DNA from: Patiria miniata
Taxonomy: Eukaryota > Echinodermata > Asteroidea > Valvatida > Asterinidae
Length of the DNA stretch: 64,000 nt
Reading direction: 5' to 3'
Assembly: GCF_015706575.1 (NCBI RefSeq)
Contig: NW_024037063.1
Location: 11,098,927 to 11,162,926 of the forward strand
Shown here in pieces: positions 40,601 through 55,600 of this stretch (the stretch's first letter is position 1; each line of letters opens with the position of its first letter). The notes under the pieces are model-generated. The model saw nothing but the letters and a program-made list of their open reading frames with translations, did no database searches and was not told the origin of the DNA. The position numbers and the translations under genes were made by a program.

Positions 40601-43600
40601 TCATTTCTGCAGGCCAAAAGGTCCCAACCTTCTCCATGTACACAGCCCCAGCAAAATTAACGAAACCTTAGACCACTAGATTCAATCTTTCAAACTCCTT
40701 GTTATCATCTTTGTCAGAGAGAAAATACAGGCAGGGCAGGGAGTCCTGTTTCAATGAACTCAGGCTAAAATATCTGCTTTCATAATCTGTTGTCTTTCAG
40801 GAATTTTTTTTTCGGTGTATGTAACTTGATTGTGTACACAGCAGTGGGACCTCAAACTGCCGACACGGGATTCTGGAAAAACACGGGCATTCTAAATTGG
40901 GTTTCTGTGGTATACATGTACATCCATCGGATCATGTTTTCACTGCTACCGGTATGTTATTGGACCAAGTGATGTCATGTTTCATTTATGAAAAAAATAT
41001 GGAAACTTTATCTTGTTAAAATTTCATTTAAAGGGCATACTGGTAGTTAGAATTAGTCCGATTCAAAACGGATGAATCGAGACCTGCCAAATACTAAGTT
41101 TAACCTCATACGTGTAAATCTACAGTGTACAGGGTGGTCCAAAAAAGGTTAACACTTTTTCAGAGGCAGATTTCTCAAAATTGAAGAGACAAGAGACATT
41201 TTTTTTAAGATATTCCTAAAGTCCAAGATCTTTGTCGTTTATGGTGAAAATATGAATGGTGAAAGTTAAATAATAAGGGCCTTTTACATAAGAATGGTAA
41301 AAAAGTAGTTTGTCCACGTCTACATGTATGTCAGTCATGTAGACCTACATGTAATTAGAATTATTGCAGTCTTTGTGCATGCAGTGCTTATGTGCTGACC
41401 AAACAAGTACATTGTAGCTCATAGACTTGCATGTGGACGAACTGGTTTTTGACCATCTTTTTTAAACCATCTCCATTTCTTAATTTAGGCTTTATTTTTA
41501 ATGTTGTTTCACCATACACCACATAGATGCGGTAGTTTGGGAATATCTTGAAACAATTTTAACGTGTCTCCCCAATTCCAAGAAATCTACATCTGGAAAA
41601 GTGTAAAAAAAAATTTACCACCCTGTATAGCAACTACACCAAAGAGAAAGCTCAAATTATGACTAAAAGGCCGCTGATTAGGTTTACTTTTAAAAGCTCA
41701 ACAAAGCAAATAGACAATTCCAGAGTTACTCAAGTTACATTTGGATCAGTTCTTCTGTCAACTTTGTGATGTTATTCTTTAAAGTCAAAGCATTTAGGGT
41801 GGATTTTTTTTCTCAAAGGAAATCCCTTGAAATTAGGTGAGTAAACTATAAAATAAAAGGTAAACAAAATAAAGTTCTGTTGATCTGGGAATCACTTTTT
41901 TATCGGTAACACAAATGGACATGGAAAACAAATGAAGTATGGTAACCTGCATTTGAAAGTTTCCTTATACTATGAACTGTTAGAAAGATCTTTTCAGTGC
42001 CCCTACATGTACATCATTTGGGTGTAAGTCATATGCTACCACAACAATTATTTTAAAATCTCTAGCGGGATATATTTTTGTGACTCACATTACAGTAACT
42101 CAGGTTACAGTTTGCCCAGCCATCTTTGGTACAAAACAAAACATATAAGAAAATTAAAGTCTCACAAAAAAGTCTTTTGGCAAAATATGAACCTTTCCGT
42201 CTGCCTGAAAACCACAAACTCACAATAACACTTACATTTTGCATGTGAAACAAGGTGCAAAAAGACTACCTAAAATCCATAACTCTAGCCTAACAAAAAC
42301 ACCTGTTTTTTTGACATGTCACTGGCACATCACTCAATGAAAGTTGTGTTCCCTTTAATTTTGACCACATTTGACGTTGTGATGATTCCCCTCCATGGAT
42401 GATTGTAGTTCTAAGGATTTCATTAAATTTCCACTTTTCCCTCTCTCATGGAATTACCCAAATGATGTCAGTAGGATTTGAACTATTTCAAATGTGTTTT
42501 GTAAGATAGCTTTGTGGGTTGTTCACAGATAGTGTTCCTTAGGCCAAAAACAAGTCTCCGGTTTCTGGTATGCGCGCGCGTCGCCGTAGCCATGCGCATT
42601 GGCAAAATGAATTTTTTTTTTTTCAATGTAAGATGATGTCTCAAAACTGCCAAACTCACTGGTTTGACTGGAATCCTGCTGCTGCACAATTTTAACGTGT
42701 ATTTAGACATGTTAGATGGGGTTACGATTGAGTATAAGTTTTATGTGGCCTCTCTGGACTCCCATATATTTGCACTAAATTTAGTAGGGCACCATTTGCA
42801 GTCATCAGCCGATATGTGAAGAAAAAAAAACGGTAAAAAAACCCCCAAAAGTCGCGTCACTTTGATAAAACATTCCACAATGGACTGTGATAGTTGTTGG
42901 ACACATGTCGCACGCAAAACACCAAGTACCAAGACGACAAAAAAAACGCCCGGAGAAAAGACGCACTTCTTGGGAGAAGACTGGCGCATGAATTCTTAAA
43001 AAACACCGCCCCCTAGGGGATGTGCAAATTATTTATTAAAAACCTCCTCAGCTCTGAGGAGATGAATCTCCAGGATATCATCACTCATCTCAACAATGCA
43101 CAGCAATTTTTCTTCCATGAATAAACCATTCTCTGATATTTACTCCGGCATATAAATCTCCCGAATATCAAAGACCCCGTTTGCCAAACCCCAAAAATGG
43201 CCTGCGGCAATATCCAAATTTTGTTTATAACAAATTATGTACATTAATAACAGGAACAGGATATTACATTCATGAGGTTCATATGTTCAGCCGAATTAAT
43301 AGGTTCCTTAGGGGAAATTTATCGCACTTGAGATCAAATTAAAATCAAGTATAAAAATACATAAATCTTGCTAACACCGCCTTCGGAGTTTAAAAATCCG
43401 TACATGTAAGTATTACTTCCAAGGGTGTGTGTTAGTGAACGGTTTACAGTTTCAAAAGCCCGTTACCGACTAGCCTCCTAAAGATGTCACTCAAATTGAC
43501 AAGACTTGGGTATTCAGGAGAAACTGGTTTAATGGGGTATCCTTTGCATACCCGTAGATGTGAATTTATATGAGAGGGGGTTGTGATGGATGCAATTTCA

Positions 43601-46600
43601 TCAACAGGTGTTTAAAAATCACTTCTCTTCTCAAAATCACAGCCCCTCACCCTCCTGAGGACGGACAGAGCACACTGTCCGAAACGTCGAGTTCTACACT
43701 CAACCAACCGGTTCTTTTCAGAACCACACTTCTTCCAAGAAGAGATTTCTGTCCACATGGTGTTACCCGCAATTTTTGTCTATTTTATGTCATCTGCCAT
43801 GCAAAGCTTTAAGTCATATATATGTGGAGCGCTGTGGTCCAATGGTTAAGGTGTTCGGACTTGCCGCGGTACGTGGGTTCGAACCCGGACGGGGAACATG
43901 GTGCTTGTGTTCTTGGGCAAGACACTTTACTACAATTGCCTCTCTCCATCCAGGAGTATAAATGGGTACCTGTGAAGGTAGAGACCAGATTGTGCTGATC
44001 TTGAGATGCTGCAGAAACTGGTCTCATGGCCTGATGAACAGGGGTAATAATTGTGAAGCGCTTTGAGACCTTTGGTATAAAGCGCTATATAAGCACTATA
44101 TTATTATTATATTATTATATAGCCCAAAGTGCATTAAATCTACATCCACATCTATAATTACGCTCTATCAAAGCATATACAAGATAGAGACGTTTGGCAA
44201 CTTGATCTTCATTTCATGAATGTAGGCTTTGGGCGTGAACTCGGGATACCTGGGAAAGTGACAAGTGTAAAACCAATTTCCAAATCAATTCTTTTTGAGA
44301 TGCCGAACATACCTCTGTGTTCTCTGACACTGCCCTGGAGTTCTGCATTTCGTTGCGCAGTGCCACATTTTCTCGCTTGATGCCGTTCAGGGTAGCCAGA
44401 AGAACCTGATGTGGTGGAATAACAACGGACAGATTAACACGCTTGACTAATAAAATATACTTTCATTCATTTAACTGTACTGGCCTACTCAAATAAAATC
44501 CTAAACTCACCTACATTTTAGCCAAATACAGTGAAGAAAGGGTGGGAATGTTTTATCGTCCATCCCTTCATACATGACTTCAAATCCTTGTCAAAATTGA
44601 CATTAGACATGTCAGAAAGCGAAGCATTGAACAAGGGAAACCGTTTGCCTCATTGACCATTAATCCTCCTACATGTCCTATGCAAACATCCTTGCAGTCA
44701 CTCAAAATCAATCAAGTGACTGTTTCCAACCCTTAAAGGGAATGTACATCATTTGCTTTTGCTGTAGTTTTCAGAAATAAATGGATTTGGAGGATTAGTA
44801 TGTTATAGCAAATATTAGGAGCAGTTTTTGAACAAAAGCCAGTTTTCTCCAACGCTGGTCGGCAGACCAGCATTGGAAATTGATACAAAAATACCACTTT
44901 ACTTAAAAATGTCAGCACACCAGGAGCCATAATTGTACGGGACGCTTTAGACTGTCATTCCCTTAACAGTCCAGTAAAGAATTTTGTGGTAATTTAATCA
45001 TTTTGTTTTGGATGTTTGCAAATGTTGTATCTTCCCTTTAAGAATTCCCAGCCCACATACATGTAAAGCAGGATTGACTGCCTTGCACTGCTTGATACAG
45101 CTTTGCTTCGACTCCGGGAGAGTGATAAAACAGCTGCGCGCGCCCACAACTTGCCTGCTTTGTCTGTTGACCCAGTTTGACTAAACGCAGTACTTGCTTG
45201 ACCCATGAGCTGACTGCTGGTGACTAGCCTTTGTTACAAGTATAGCAGGGGAAGTGGAAGTGAATTTTGACTGTCCGTGACTGCTTAAATAGCAGGAGGG
45301 ATAAAGTTGAAGCACAAAAGTCAGTGTAACCATGAATTTTGGGGATTTTTTTTACCAAACACGGCTGCTTTACCTTCAAAAAACTTCAGAGGCAAAGAAA
45401 ATTAAAAGAGCATTTATTATCATAAATAAGAATCAAATCATTGGCTAAGTGGGTGCAGGATCATAAACATCATGGCAAGATATGGTGCCAGTTTTATAGC
45501 GCCGTTGAACAGTTTAATAAAGAATGCTGTAATAAAAAAGAAAAAAATAGGCTGCTGCTTACTGCTTACAGTCTCCATGAAATGGATGAAGGTCCTGTTA
45601 AGCAGAAAATTAAGTGCTTAGCAGGACCATAAAATGACACAATCATCACCTGATTTTCTTCATGGAATTCAGTCAACTGAACTTCTTTAGCACCTGAAAT
45701 AAAAAAAAAATCACGATGTAAATTACAAAGTATAGCTATGCGAGTGAGAATTTCCTTCTTACGACCTACTGAGGCATTCTTGACAGATTTACTATAGTTA
45801 TTGACCATACCACTTATACATCTTAAGCATCAGTATTGAAAATAATCCGCTATGATCAAAATTTCGTATTTAAATTGCATTGCGCATTCAAATCTCTTTG
45901 GATTTTATTCCAAGGCTGATACTACGAAATCGTATCTGTCATTAGAAGATGAGCTAGTCTTACCTTGCAAGCAATCCTAGGATCAAGTGAGCTCCGTAAA
46001 CATAAGATACCTGAATGTTCATGAGTCCTTTCCCCCTTGCCAATATACACAGAGCTTTACTGAAAGGCATCTTTACTTAATATGATAGCTATTCAGCTCA
46101 TCTTATCTCATGAATAGGAGCATAACTTTAAATGAGTATATCGTCAGAAAATCACTGCTCTCTCCGTTTGCATTTTGTTTTTGGCGGGCAGAATATATCA
46201 TTTCAAGACGAAGAAATAATTCCCAAAGGGTAGTTGAGGGCACAAGCAGGAAATCCTCTGAAGGAACAGACATGAAAACATTTCGTAGTCCCATTATACA
46301 ATGTTATGATTCAACTTTTGCAAACTGCATTTCCATCTTCAATAACATGAAAATTTAATTCCATCAGGCCATTTTTTTTACTTACTTGGATTATGGAATT
46401 GTCGCCGAAAAAAATCGGAAATCCTTTACAAATTGAATTGAATCTTCAAACTTGGTTGGTGAAATACTGAGTACCTTGTTTTTGCCTCATGAAAATTTTG
46501 GAGAAGCTTGCCGGCTAAAAGAGTGAATAAATTCATCTGATTTTATTTTGCGTGTTTTTGAGCACTGATGGTCCCAGTCTGGCCAAAGCCGTAGACAAAG

Positions 46601-49600
46601 CGAGGGTTACAGAAATGTTATTCATCCAGCAAGTTCTATCCAGCAAGACATTTCTGTTAGATGAGTTACCCTTACCAAGGTCTGCCCGCAGGGTCTTGAC
46701 CACCTCTTCAAGCCTCGTCTGCCGGGTTGCATGATTCCTCTTCTCTTCCTGGATTCGAACCCCCTCCTGCCTCAGATCTGAGCAGTCACTAGACAGGATT
46801 TGAACCTGACATATCAAAATAAATAAATAAATAAATAAATAAAGGTCACCCGAAAAAAGTGTCTTAACCCAGTAGCACCTGTACTACACCGTATATTGTG
46901 TTTATTTACCAACCCTCCTGCTATTTAAACAGCACAGACAGTCAAAATTCACTTCCACTTCCCCTGCTATACTTTTAACAAAGGCTAGTCACCAGCAGTC
47001 ACATCATATGTCAAACAAGCACTGCGACTAGCCAAACTGGGTCAACAGACAAAGCAGGCAACTTGTGGTCACAGCTGTTTTATCACTCACCATGAGTCGA
47101 AGCATAGCTTATCAAGTTACTTAAACAGTCCCAGCCAGTCAATCCTGCTTGTATTAGGCTGGGAATTCTTGATTGTTGAAAACAGTCACTTGTTTGATTT
47201 TGACTGAAAGGACTACTTGACACAGAATATGATCTGACTGCTGGTGACTAGCCTCTGTTGAAAGTACATGTACATGTATAGCAGGGGAAGTGTAAGTGAA
47301 TTATGACTCTCTGAGACTGATAAGATAGCAGGAGGGTTAATGTTGTACACAGCACTGCATGCATAGCCCTGTGGATAAACTATATAAAATACATGCATAT
47401 ATTCAGGAAACTTTTGGCCTTATGGGAATTGGGGCAGGTGAGATGACAGTACAGATAGACCTTTTAGGTCCACTACAGCTCTGAACTATATCAAGCCAGC
47501 ATCTAAATCCTATCAGGCAACGTCTCCAAAGGGGACTGAAATGTACAGATTTGGAAATGCCAAGCATTCTGAAAAGTGTACAGCTTCAAAGTGCAAAGCA
47601 GTCCCTCAAAGATCAGCTCGGCTATCTCTAACCGTCTGTTAAAAATGTAGCTTTATACACTCCAAGTGACAGAAATAGAAATGGGTAGGTGTTAAGAGGC
47701 ACTATTAAGTGCACAAGAACCCCCTAATGGGACTGGTAAAATACGTATTGATGGAGCTCTGCCTAGGTGTGCATGTACATAGGTCACCAACAGTCTTTTT
47801 CCAAGGGAGATTTTCAGGAGCAAATTGAATAAAATGTGTTAATGAATTAAAATCACATAGTGCATTGCAGCTCCCACTTGGCATACCGTACCTACACATT
47901 TAGCATGTCACATTTTGCCTAGATTTTTTTTCAAGAGAGAAAAAAATAAACACACATTGTATCCATATGTACATGTATGTTTGTTTATCTGTGGTGCAAT
48001 TTTCTTCAATACCATATCGTACCAATGAATTAAAAAGCACAAACGATGTAATACATGCATCTACCTGAATCAAAAGCACAAATGATATGAGGAACCCAGT
48101 TTGAAACAACAAGTACATAAATTCATTGTGAAGATCGAGGCCAAGTTCAAGTGCTGCCCTTATTTTGCATGGGAAAATCATCAGTTCACTCCGCCTTGAT
48201 GAATTTATGTTAACAAAGTGGCATGCTTGACAACATGTACGACCTGGTGATACATCAGCAGCCAATCTAGCAGGAAATAACTCTTAAATCTTGCGGGTAG
48301 CTCATACACACGTATTTCAGCCTGTGCAGTCAAAGTAGTCCGCAAATTTGGGAATCTCTATACTGCGTATGAGAGTCTCAAAACTTGAATTGAAAAGAAA
48401 CATGCAACACAAGAAAATAGACTGGCACCTGAAACAACCAGTTCAACAACCCTTCAGTACTGCATCAATCAACTGTGCCAAAAGAAAGATCTGGCATGTT
48501 TGGTACAGGCATGCAACTGGGAAGTCACAACAAAGGAGGAAATTCAAATCTCTCTAAGACTTTGTATGTACAGTAGGCCTATTTTTTCTATTTTTTAATG
48601 GCACACATGGGAAGTTAAAAAAGAGGAGATCAGCTGATCAAAGGAAAAGTTGCATGCCTGCTGGTACTATTTCTACACATTTCTCCATAGTCAGCCAACA
48701 GACTAATGACAATGAATGAAGAGGTCAGTCTTTTTAAACAGTTGGACCATGGTAGGACATGTACCGGTCTAGTCTGTAGCCTCATTTTTAAATCAACCGA
48801 CTTTTCTCTTATGTGCACAATATTGACAAAAAGTCTCCATTAAAAAAAATTGAGTTGAGTCTTCAAACTTCATTGTTGAAATACTGAGGACCATGTTTTT
48901 GACCAATAAACATTTTTGAGAATTTTGCTGTCTATAGAGTGAGTAAAGTTGGCTTGATTTTGTTTTGCATGTTTCTCAGCCCTCAAGGTCCTAGTTTGGT
49001 GTAGAAGGTGAAATCACTGTCTAACAATTAATTTACACGCAAAAACAACCATTCACTTGTCTTTTACTATACTCTCGAGGACAATGCTTTGTGTTTCCCT
49101 TTGTCCCTGTAATTTAACACTCTCCCATAGAAAAAGCACATTATAGAGGACTGTTTTTAACAAAAGACACCACTCCCGAGGACTGAAAGGATCTGTTGTT
49201 CTCCCGTTGTGTGTCGGTCCTCTCAGGTTATAATGTAGAACACGTACAAACATACACGTACTAAAGTCAAACTTTGTAATCAATGGTAATTAAGGATCAA
49301 TGGTAATTAAGGATCAATGGTAATTACGGGAATTCTATAAAGACACTTTTGACAGATTAATACTGATATGATTTTGCTACATGTACATGTATACAGTTCA
49401 TTTTGTCCAGGTAGTTAGGGTTACTTATTTCACTATCTTCTGTCCATATTTTCCTATAGATCACTTTGATCCGTTGGATGAATGACCTCTATCTTTACCT
49501 GTTGTCTCTCGCTTTCCACGACCCCTTCCATCTCCCTGACCCTGTCCAGCAAGGCAGCATGGGATTGCTCAAGGCTCCTGCGAAGACTGCCCTCTCTGGC

Positions 49601-52600
49601 CAACTCTTCTCGTAACTAGAGTCACAGGAGAACATTTACAATGTTGGTTAACAGGTGTACACGTGCACAGTATTGAATTCTATTATGAATGCACATTTGG
49701 TGCAGTGAGGTTACCAATGCTAAAACACTTCAACTCAAGGCTCTAGCAATAATTAATAATAATAATAATAATATCGGATTCTTATATAGCGCACGTATCT
49801 ACCAACAATTACATGTAGGTACTCAGGGCACTGGAAATTATATATATTAATAAAGAAAGGCAAATAAAGCTCATGAGAAATATGAAACCCATTACGTAGC
49901 ACCTTATAGGGGTTTACAAGGTGCTGCGGCGCATATTGCAGCCACTGCCAGAAACACCGGGGCAAACCCCTTCTCTTAGCGATAAGTGTTACTGGGTTCT
50001 TTAACGTGTATTATACAACACACGGGACCTACGGCTTTACGTCCCATTCGAAGGACTAAGTAATAATGGTAAAGTGCCTTGCTCAAGAGCACAAGCACCA
50101 TGTTCCCATATGTTTCATGTCAAATTTGTTTGGCAGCATTTGTACTCGCTTGGTGTGTGAACCAACCTTGAAGCAGACTTGTAACTTTGATAAATATGCA
50201 ACACATCCAGTAATCCAAAGCTGACATGAATTATCGACAAGGAAACTATCTTGACCTTGGCAGGCATCAACAGTTTTAAATTCAGAAAAGTCAAAACAAT
50301 ATTTCTGTTTGTTTGAAGTGTGATAAAATAAAGCTTAAAACATTTTGTAAAATGGAACACACGCACACCTTATACAATGTACATGTATTATATAAAGCCC
50401 CTAGGCCCAGAAAGCCCACTACGGTACTTTTGCATCATCAGGTTACCACTGACAAATCGCCAATGCAACTAAGGTGTTCAAGGAAACCAGTGTTAAAAAG
50501 TTCAAAATCATCAACAATTACGAATTGAGCACACAAATTTAGAGGTGGCCATCTGATCAAATGACACATACCGCTCTCTCAAAAACTGATACTTTCTGAG
50601 AAAAAGTATGAAACCAAGTATAGAATCTATTAAACCGAGTAAGAAACCGAACTTTCAAGCATATACATTTGTAAACCCACCATTTGTTTAATGGTAATAA
50701 TTATAATAATAACCGGGAATGGCTGATTAGGGAGACTTTCCCATAGACTTGTGCACACACTTTTTTTCCAAATTAAATGTGCCCTAACCTAATTTTCCCT
50801 TGTCTTTTTTCCACGAATTGCGGTATTTTTACTAATTAGACCACGAGCAACAAATATAACCTAATTGCAACAATAAACTTTTACCTCCAAGGGGGGGCTG
50901 TGCCATGAGGGAGACAGTTATGTGTCTTCCTAAAAGCTGGTGTCTCCCTATTATCAAAAAAAAAACAATAACGTGTCTCCCTAATGGTACATTTAGTAAT
51001 ATATAATGTCAATGCTTACAAATAAATAACCTGAAAGTTAATAAGAAAAAAAGAATCATGTACATTTATGTAGGTCATCGATAAATATTCAGAAGTTTTC
51101 AACCATAAAACCTATAGGCCTATACCGGTAGGTTTTTCATCATTTGAAGAAATAAAATTAATAACAAACATTTTGGTATTAAACATTTCAATCAAAAACT
51201 GTGACATGTGTCGAATGAAATCTTGCACAAAATTACCAAGAATTAGTAAATTACACAAAAATGTACAAAATGTGTTTGGAAATGGAATGTAAAGGAAAGT
51301 GGCAATCCGGTAATTGTTTTGGACAATGGCAAATGCTGGACTCAAGGCGGGGATATAATTAGCTTTCTAACGAGAAAAGAAAAGACAAACACCTTGGACC
51401 TTGTCCCAATCATTCGCTGTGGCACCTGTAACGGGGCAAGTCAATTAGCTGGTTCATTCTAGCCTACAGCCAGGCGTTAAAGCCCAGGGATAGCCCGCAA
51501 GGTAATCAAATTGCATCTGAATACATGGAATAGAGAGTCATTTCTGAGATGGTCTTTTTTTTGTAATCCCTTAATAGCCTAGAAAAGCTTCTCATTAAAA
51601 GAAAGGGAATGAAACGAATGAGGGAATTAACTTTGCAAGTAAATTCAAAGCCCACTAGCCCAGACGTATGGAGGGACAATTTTTGACCCTGTTAAAAAGC
51701 ACGTTGGAGGAGTATTAAGAACTCATTCAAGATTTCTGGGAACAAAAGGATTATAACCCCTGGCCATTCTATAAAACTGTACAAAAGTGGGGGCATTATT
51801 ATTCAGAAGTAAATTGAATTGAACTTAAATGATTATCTAGCAACTTCCGGAAAGTGCACAAAAGGAAGAAAGTGGGATACTGGAAGATGTGTACATTACC
51901 CTAACAGAACTCAACCCATCAAACCCCAACAGCATGTTTTGTTGGAATCTGTCAGGATGGGTACAGTACCCCTAAACTGACAGTCTTTTACACTGGGTTG
52001 GCACACCTCCAGAAATAAGTCAGAAATATGTGTGTACAGTTTACCATTATGGTGTTGGAATTTGCCAGGATGGGTATGGTTCCTAGTAAATCTTGCTAGG
52101 GAGTTAGGGTTAAAGATGCAAAACAAGTGAGTTGAGGCTACTCTATGTACATGTATATGTACATAGAGTTCACAGGATGAAGCAGCGTTTCAGCCAAGAT
52201 CTGGCACGTCTGGGAGTAAGAAAGTTGTCTCAAGTTTGCCACCAAAAATAATAAAATATAGGACGACCAATTGTTCTAATCATCAAGTTTCAAGTATGTA
52301 TAACGACATTACAATGTAAGACATGTGTTTCAAATCGTTCATCTAAAAATACTAAAAAAAAAACCTGGCTATTAAAAGCCTGCTGGAGGCAGAGAATTTA
52401 ATCCTCTCAGATCTGCAGATTCTTAAACATCTACATCTAGCAGGAGGTTTGCTGAGGATTTGGCGGGACTGAGGAGGATGAAGCCTGACCAACATTACGA
52501 CATGGTTGAATGTCCTTCATGTCCTTAGATTAGAATTTTATGTAAAAAGAATCTACACACAGTGGAAGGTTTTATCAGATTCAGGATTGCTGCAATGAAC

Positions 52601-55600
52601 AACTTACATGTACAAGAGTGTGTGTTAATTAAATGGTGCAATGAGATCAGACATGTATCTGTCTGTTGGTGAGTTTGTTGACTGGTTGTATTTGACTGGT
52701 TGGTTGGCTGGTCTGCTTGTCTTATGGGTGGGTCAGCTTTATGAATTGCTCTAAAAGCCTGTCAATAAGCTTTATCTTTTTCAACAATCCTCCAGGCCTG
52801 CGTTCTGTATGGATGTGGGTTTTTCATTTTTAAATCAAGTATTACATTTGTAGTTTTATTTTAACAAATAATTAAATAATTTTGTTTGTGTACTGTGTAC
52901 CGGTACTTTAATTATGTTTACCTGGATACTTTAAAAAACAAAAATAACTAAAAAGAATTTCTTAAAAAAAAAATTATTTTACACAAATATTCTTTTAATT
53001 CTCTCTCCCCCCTTTGTTTTGCTGCGGGATAACAGCTCAACAAATCAACATGTCTCGCCATCATGTCCCTTAGTAGTTAGTAACAAACATCGACATGGTC
53101 TATTGCTCCTACATATTTTGACCAATTTCAACCAAACTTTGTCAAAAGTATCAGTAGCCAAGCCCCAAAATGTCACATGACCAACCTGGGGTCAAAGGTC
53201 GTCATAGGGTCACTGGGGTCAAAAACATGAATTGTTTACTCAAAAGACTATGTCTACTCCTTTCAGAAATTACATGGCACAATCAAGTGTCTCATGCATT
53301 AGCACAAGCCTGCAGCTTCCGAGATATACATGTACATTGTATTTCCAATCCAGCTTGTTTTTTTAATGAAAACTTTAAAACATTGATTATGTGAAGTAAA
53401 TCAATTATGTCTGCTGCACTGCAGTTATCTGAAGTACAATGTAGTTATCCACTGTCCCTATCAAACAATGGGCCAGCCGCAGACATGGCTGTGTGATCAT
53501 GTGCCATATGGGGTACCGGTACATGCTATACTGCACGTCTAAGTGAGCTTTGAAAAACTTACATCTCTGTGTACATGTATATCGAATAATAACACAATGC
53601 ACTCAAGAGAGGCACTGCCCTCAACAGCAAAATCTAGCTGTAATTTCTGCCATTTTACCTTTGAGGTTTACAAATTGCATTATCTGCTTAGATGCTACGT
53701 GACAGCAAACACGATTTCTTCAGACTACAGGCGTTTATCTTTTTCACACCCTCACACTAGCACTATTAAAATCAAGTTTTGAGAAGTAGTGACAGTAGTC
53801 CATGTACAAGGTACACTTAACCCAAAAAGAAAGTCCCCCCTTAATACTTTTTTGTCTAACTCAAAAACTACTGGGCACATCTTGCTCAAATTACGACTGA
53901 TCGGTACAGAAATTCCTTAGCAAACCAGCCATACTCTTTGTTTGGCCCAAAACAATGATAATCTGTACAAAATTATGCAATTTATGACAAATGGTAACGA
54001 AAAGAAAATTGCACTTTTGTGTACGTGCAAGGTGTGTGTGAGAGTCAGGTTGGCGTAGCGGTTCTTTCCTCGCCTTCCACCGCTGTGACCTGGCTTCGAA
54101 TCCCGCCTGGGCCAATATGTGGATTGGGTTTTCAGTCCCTGCCTTATTCCATGGATTTTCCTCAGAATTCTCTTCTGGGGTTTTCCTCCCACCTCTGAAA
54201 CTGTAATTTCTTCTCATTGTCTTCTCTCCACAGGTTTCTTCAGGCTTGCGAGCTACAGTGCATAGGGCGCTCTTGAGGATTCCTTGGTTTCAATACCAGA
54301 AATGTAATAATAATAATAACTACTACTTGCACGTATACAAAAGTGCAACGGTTTTTGGTATCATTTGTCATGTTTGTCATAAATGCATACATTTGTACAC
54401 ATTATCACTGTGTTGGGCCAATTAAAGAATATGGCTTGATTGCTAAGGAATTTCTGTACTGATTAGTTGTTAATTGAGCAAGAGGTGCTCAGTAGTTTTT
54501 GAGTCAGACAAAGTATTGGGGGAGGGACTTTCTTTGTTGGTTGAGTGTATATAAGTACAGGTGTGCATTCGTACAGCTACTGTATTTCTAACATTTCAAT
54601 TTCAAACCTTGCATACATTCATATGATGGAATTTGCCTCGGTGTGATGTAAATTTAAATACGTTTTGCCCTTCACTGACATTCATAAACAATGTATACCG
54701 GTACATACTCAGTATGAACTTTCTTACTATGATTCTCAGTAATACAAACTTTGAAGAACTTTAAAGTCCTCAAAATATCATCATGTCAAACAGTACAATA
54801 ACACAGATTTTTAAAGTCATGAAATTACCCCCTACTTTTTTTTCTTAAAAAGTAACCTAAAAATTTACACCAAAAGATTGTTTTAGAAATATCCGAATCA
54901 AAACACTAAAATTTTCATAAGCCACAAAAAATTGTGGGCTCCACCTTACAAACGTTCTCATAACATGGCTGTCCCCCTCAATAGGTCTCACTCAAATGAC
55001 GTCATTTCCTACAGACCATCCACGTGCATCAGCATTTTGAGCGTCAACTTGCATAACGCGCATCAGCTGCATCGTATTTTGAACACATTTCGAGCAACAT
55101 GCACGTGTGTTTGGAACATTTCCAACACTGCGCAATGCGTGATACATGTAGATTGCGTAAAATACGCAGTTGCAGTTCTCCTACAGAAATGGCCGTCATT
55201 GAACGAGCCCTATTGCATGTGTTCACTGACATTTATAACATAAGAATAATGCCCATTGAACTCGTGTTCTTAAGTCCTTGTACTTTTGTAACATTAATAT
55301 TGCATGTAATATGAGACATATTATTTATTACCGCAGTGTCTCAATGAAACAAATCTATCATTGTAAATATTTCAGCACAATGATTGCAAGCACAGCCACA
55401 CTGCACAGTTTATTCAACCATCAGTATTGTGCATGTAACCATGAAGGATCTACAGTAATCCATCCACAATCAACAAACTGTTTGTACTTTACTCAAATTG
55501 ATCGCAAGGGGCAACCCATGTTTGAAATATGCCGACAGACACGAGGTTAAAGCAATTATCCATGAGTGGTCCAGCGACCTTGCCTAACATGCAATGAACT

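Noticed and set aside
43825-43900. tRNA genes at SINE heads (also 12626, 54037, 30735, 36595)
   Set aside because: A- and B-box-like words are present but no cloverleaf acceptor stem closes, and each continues into a SINE body.
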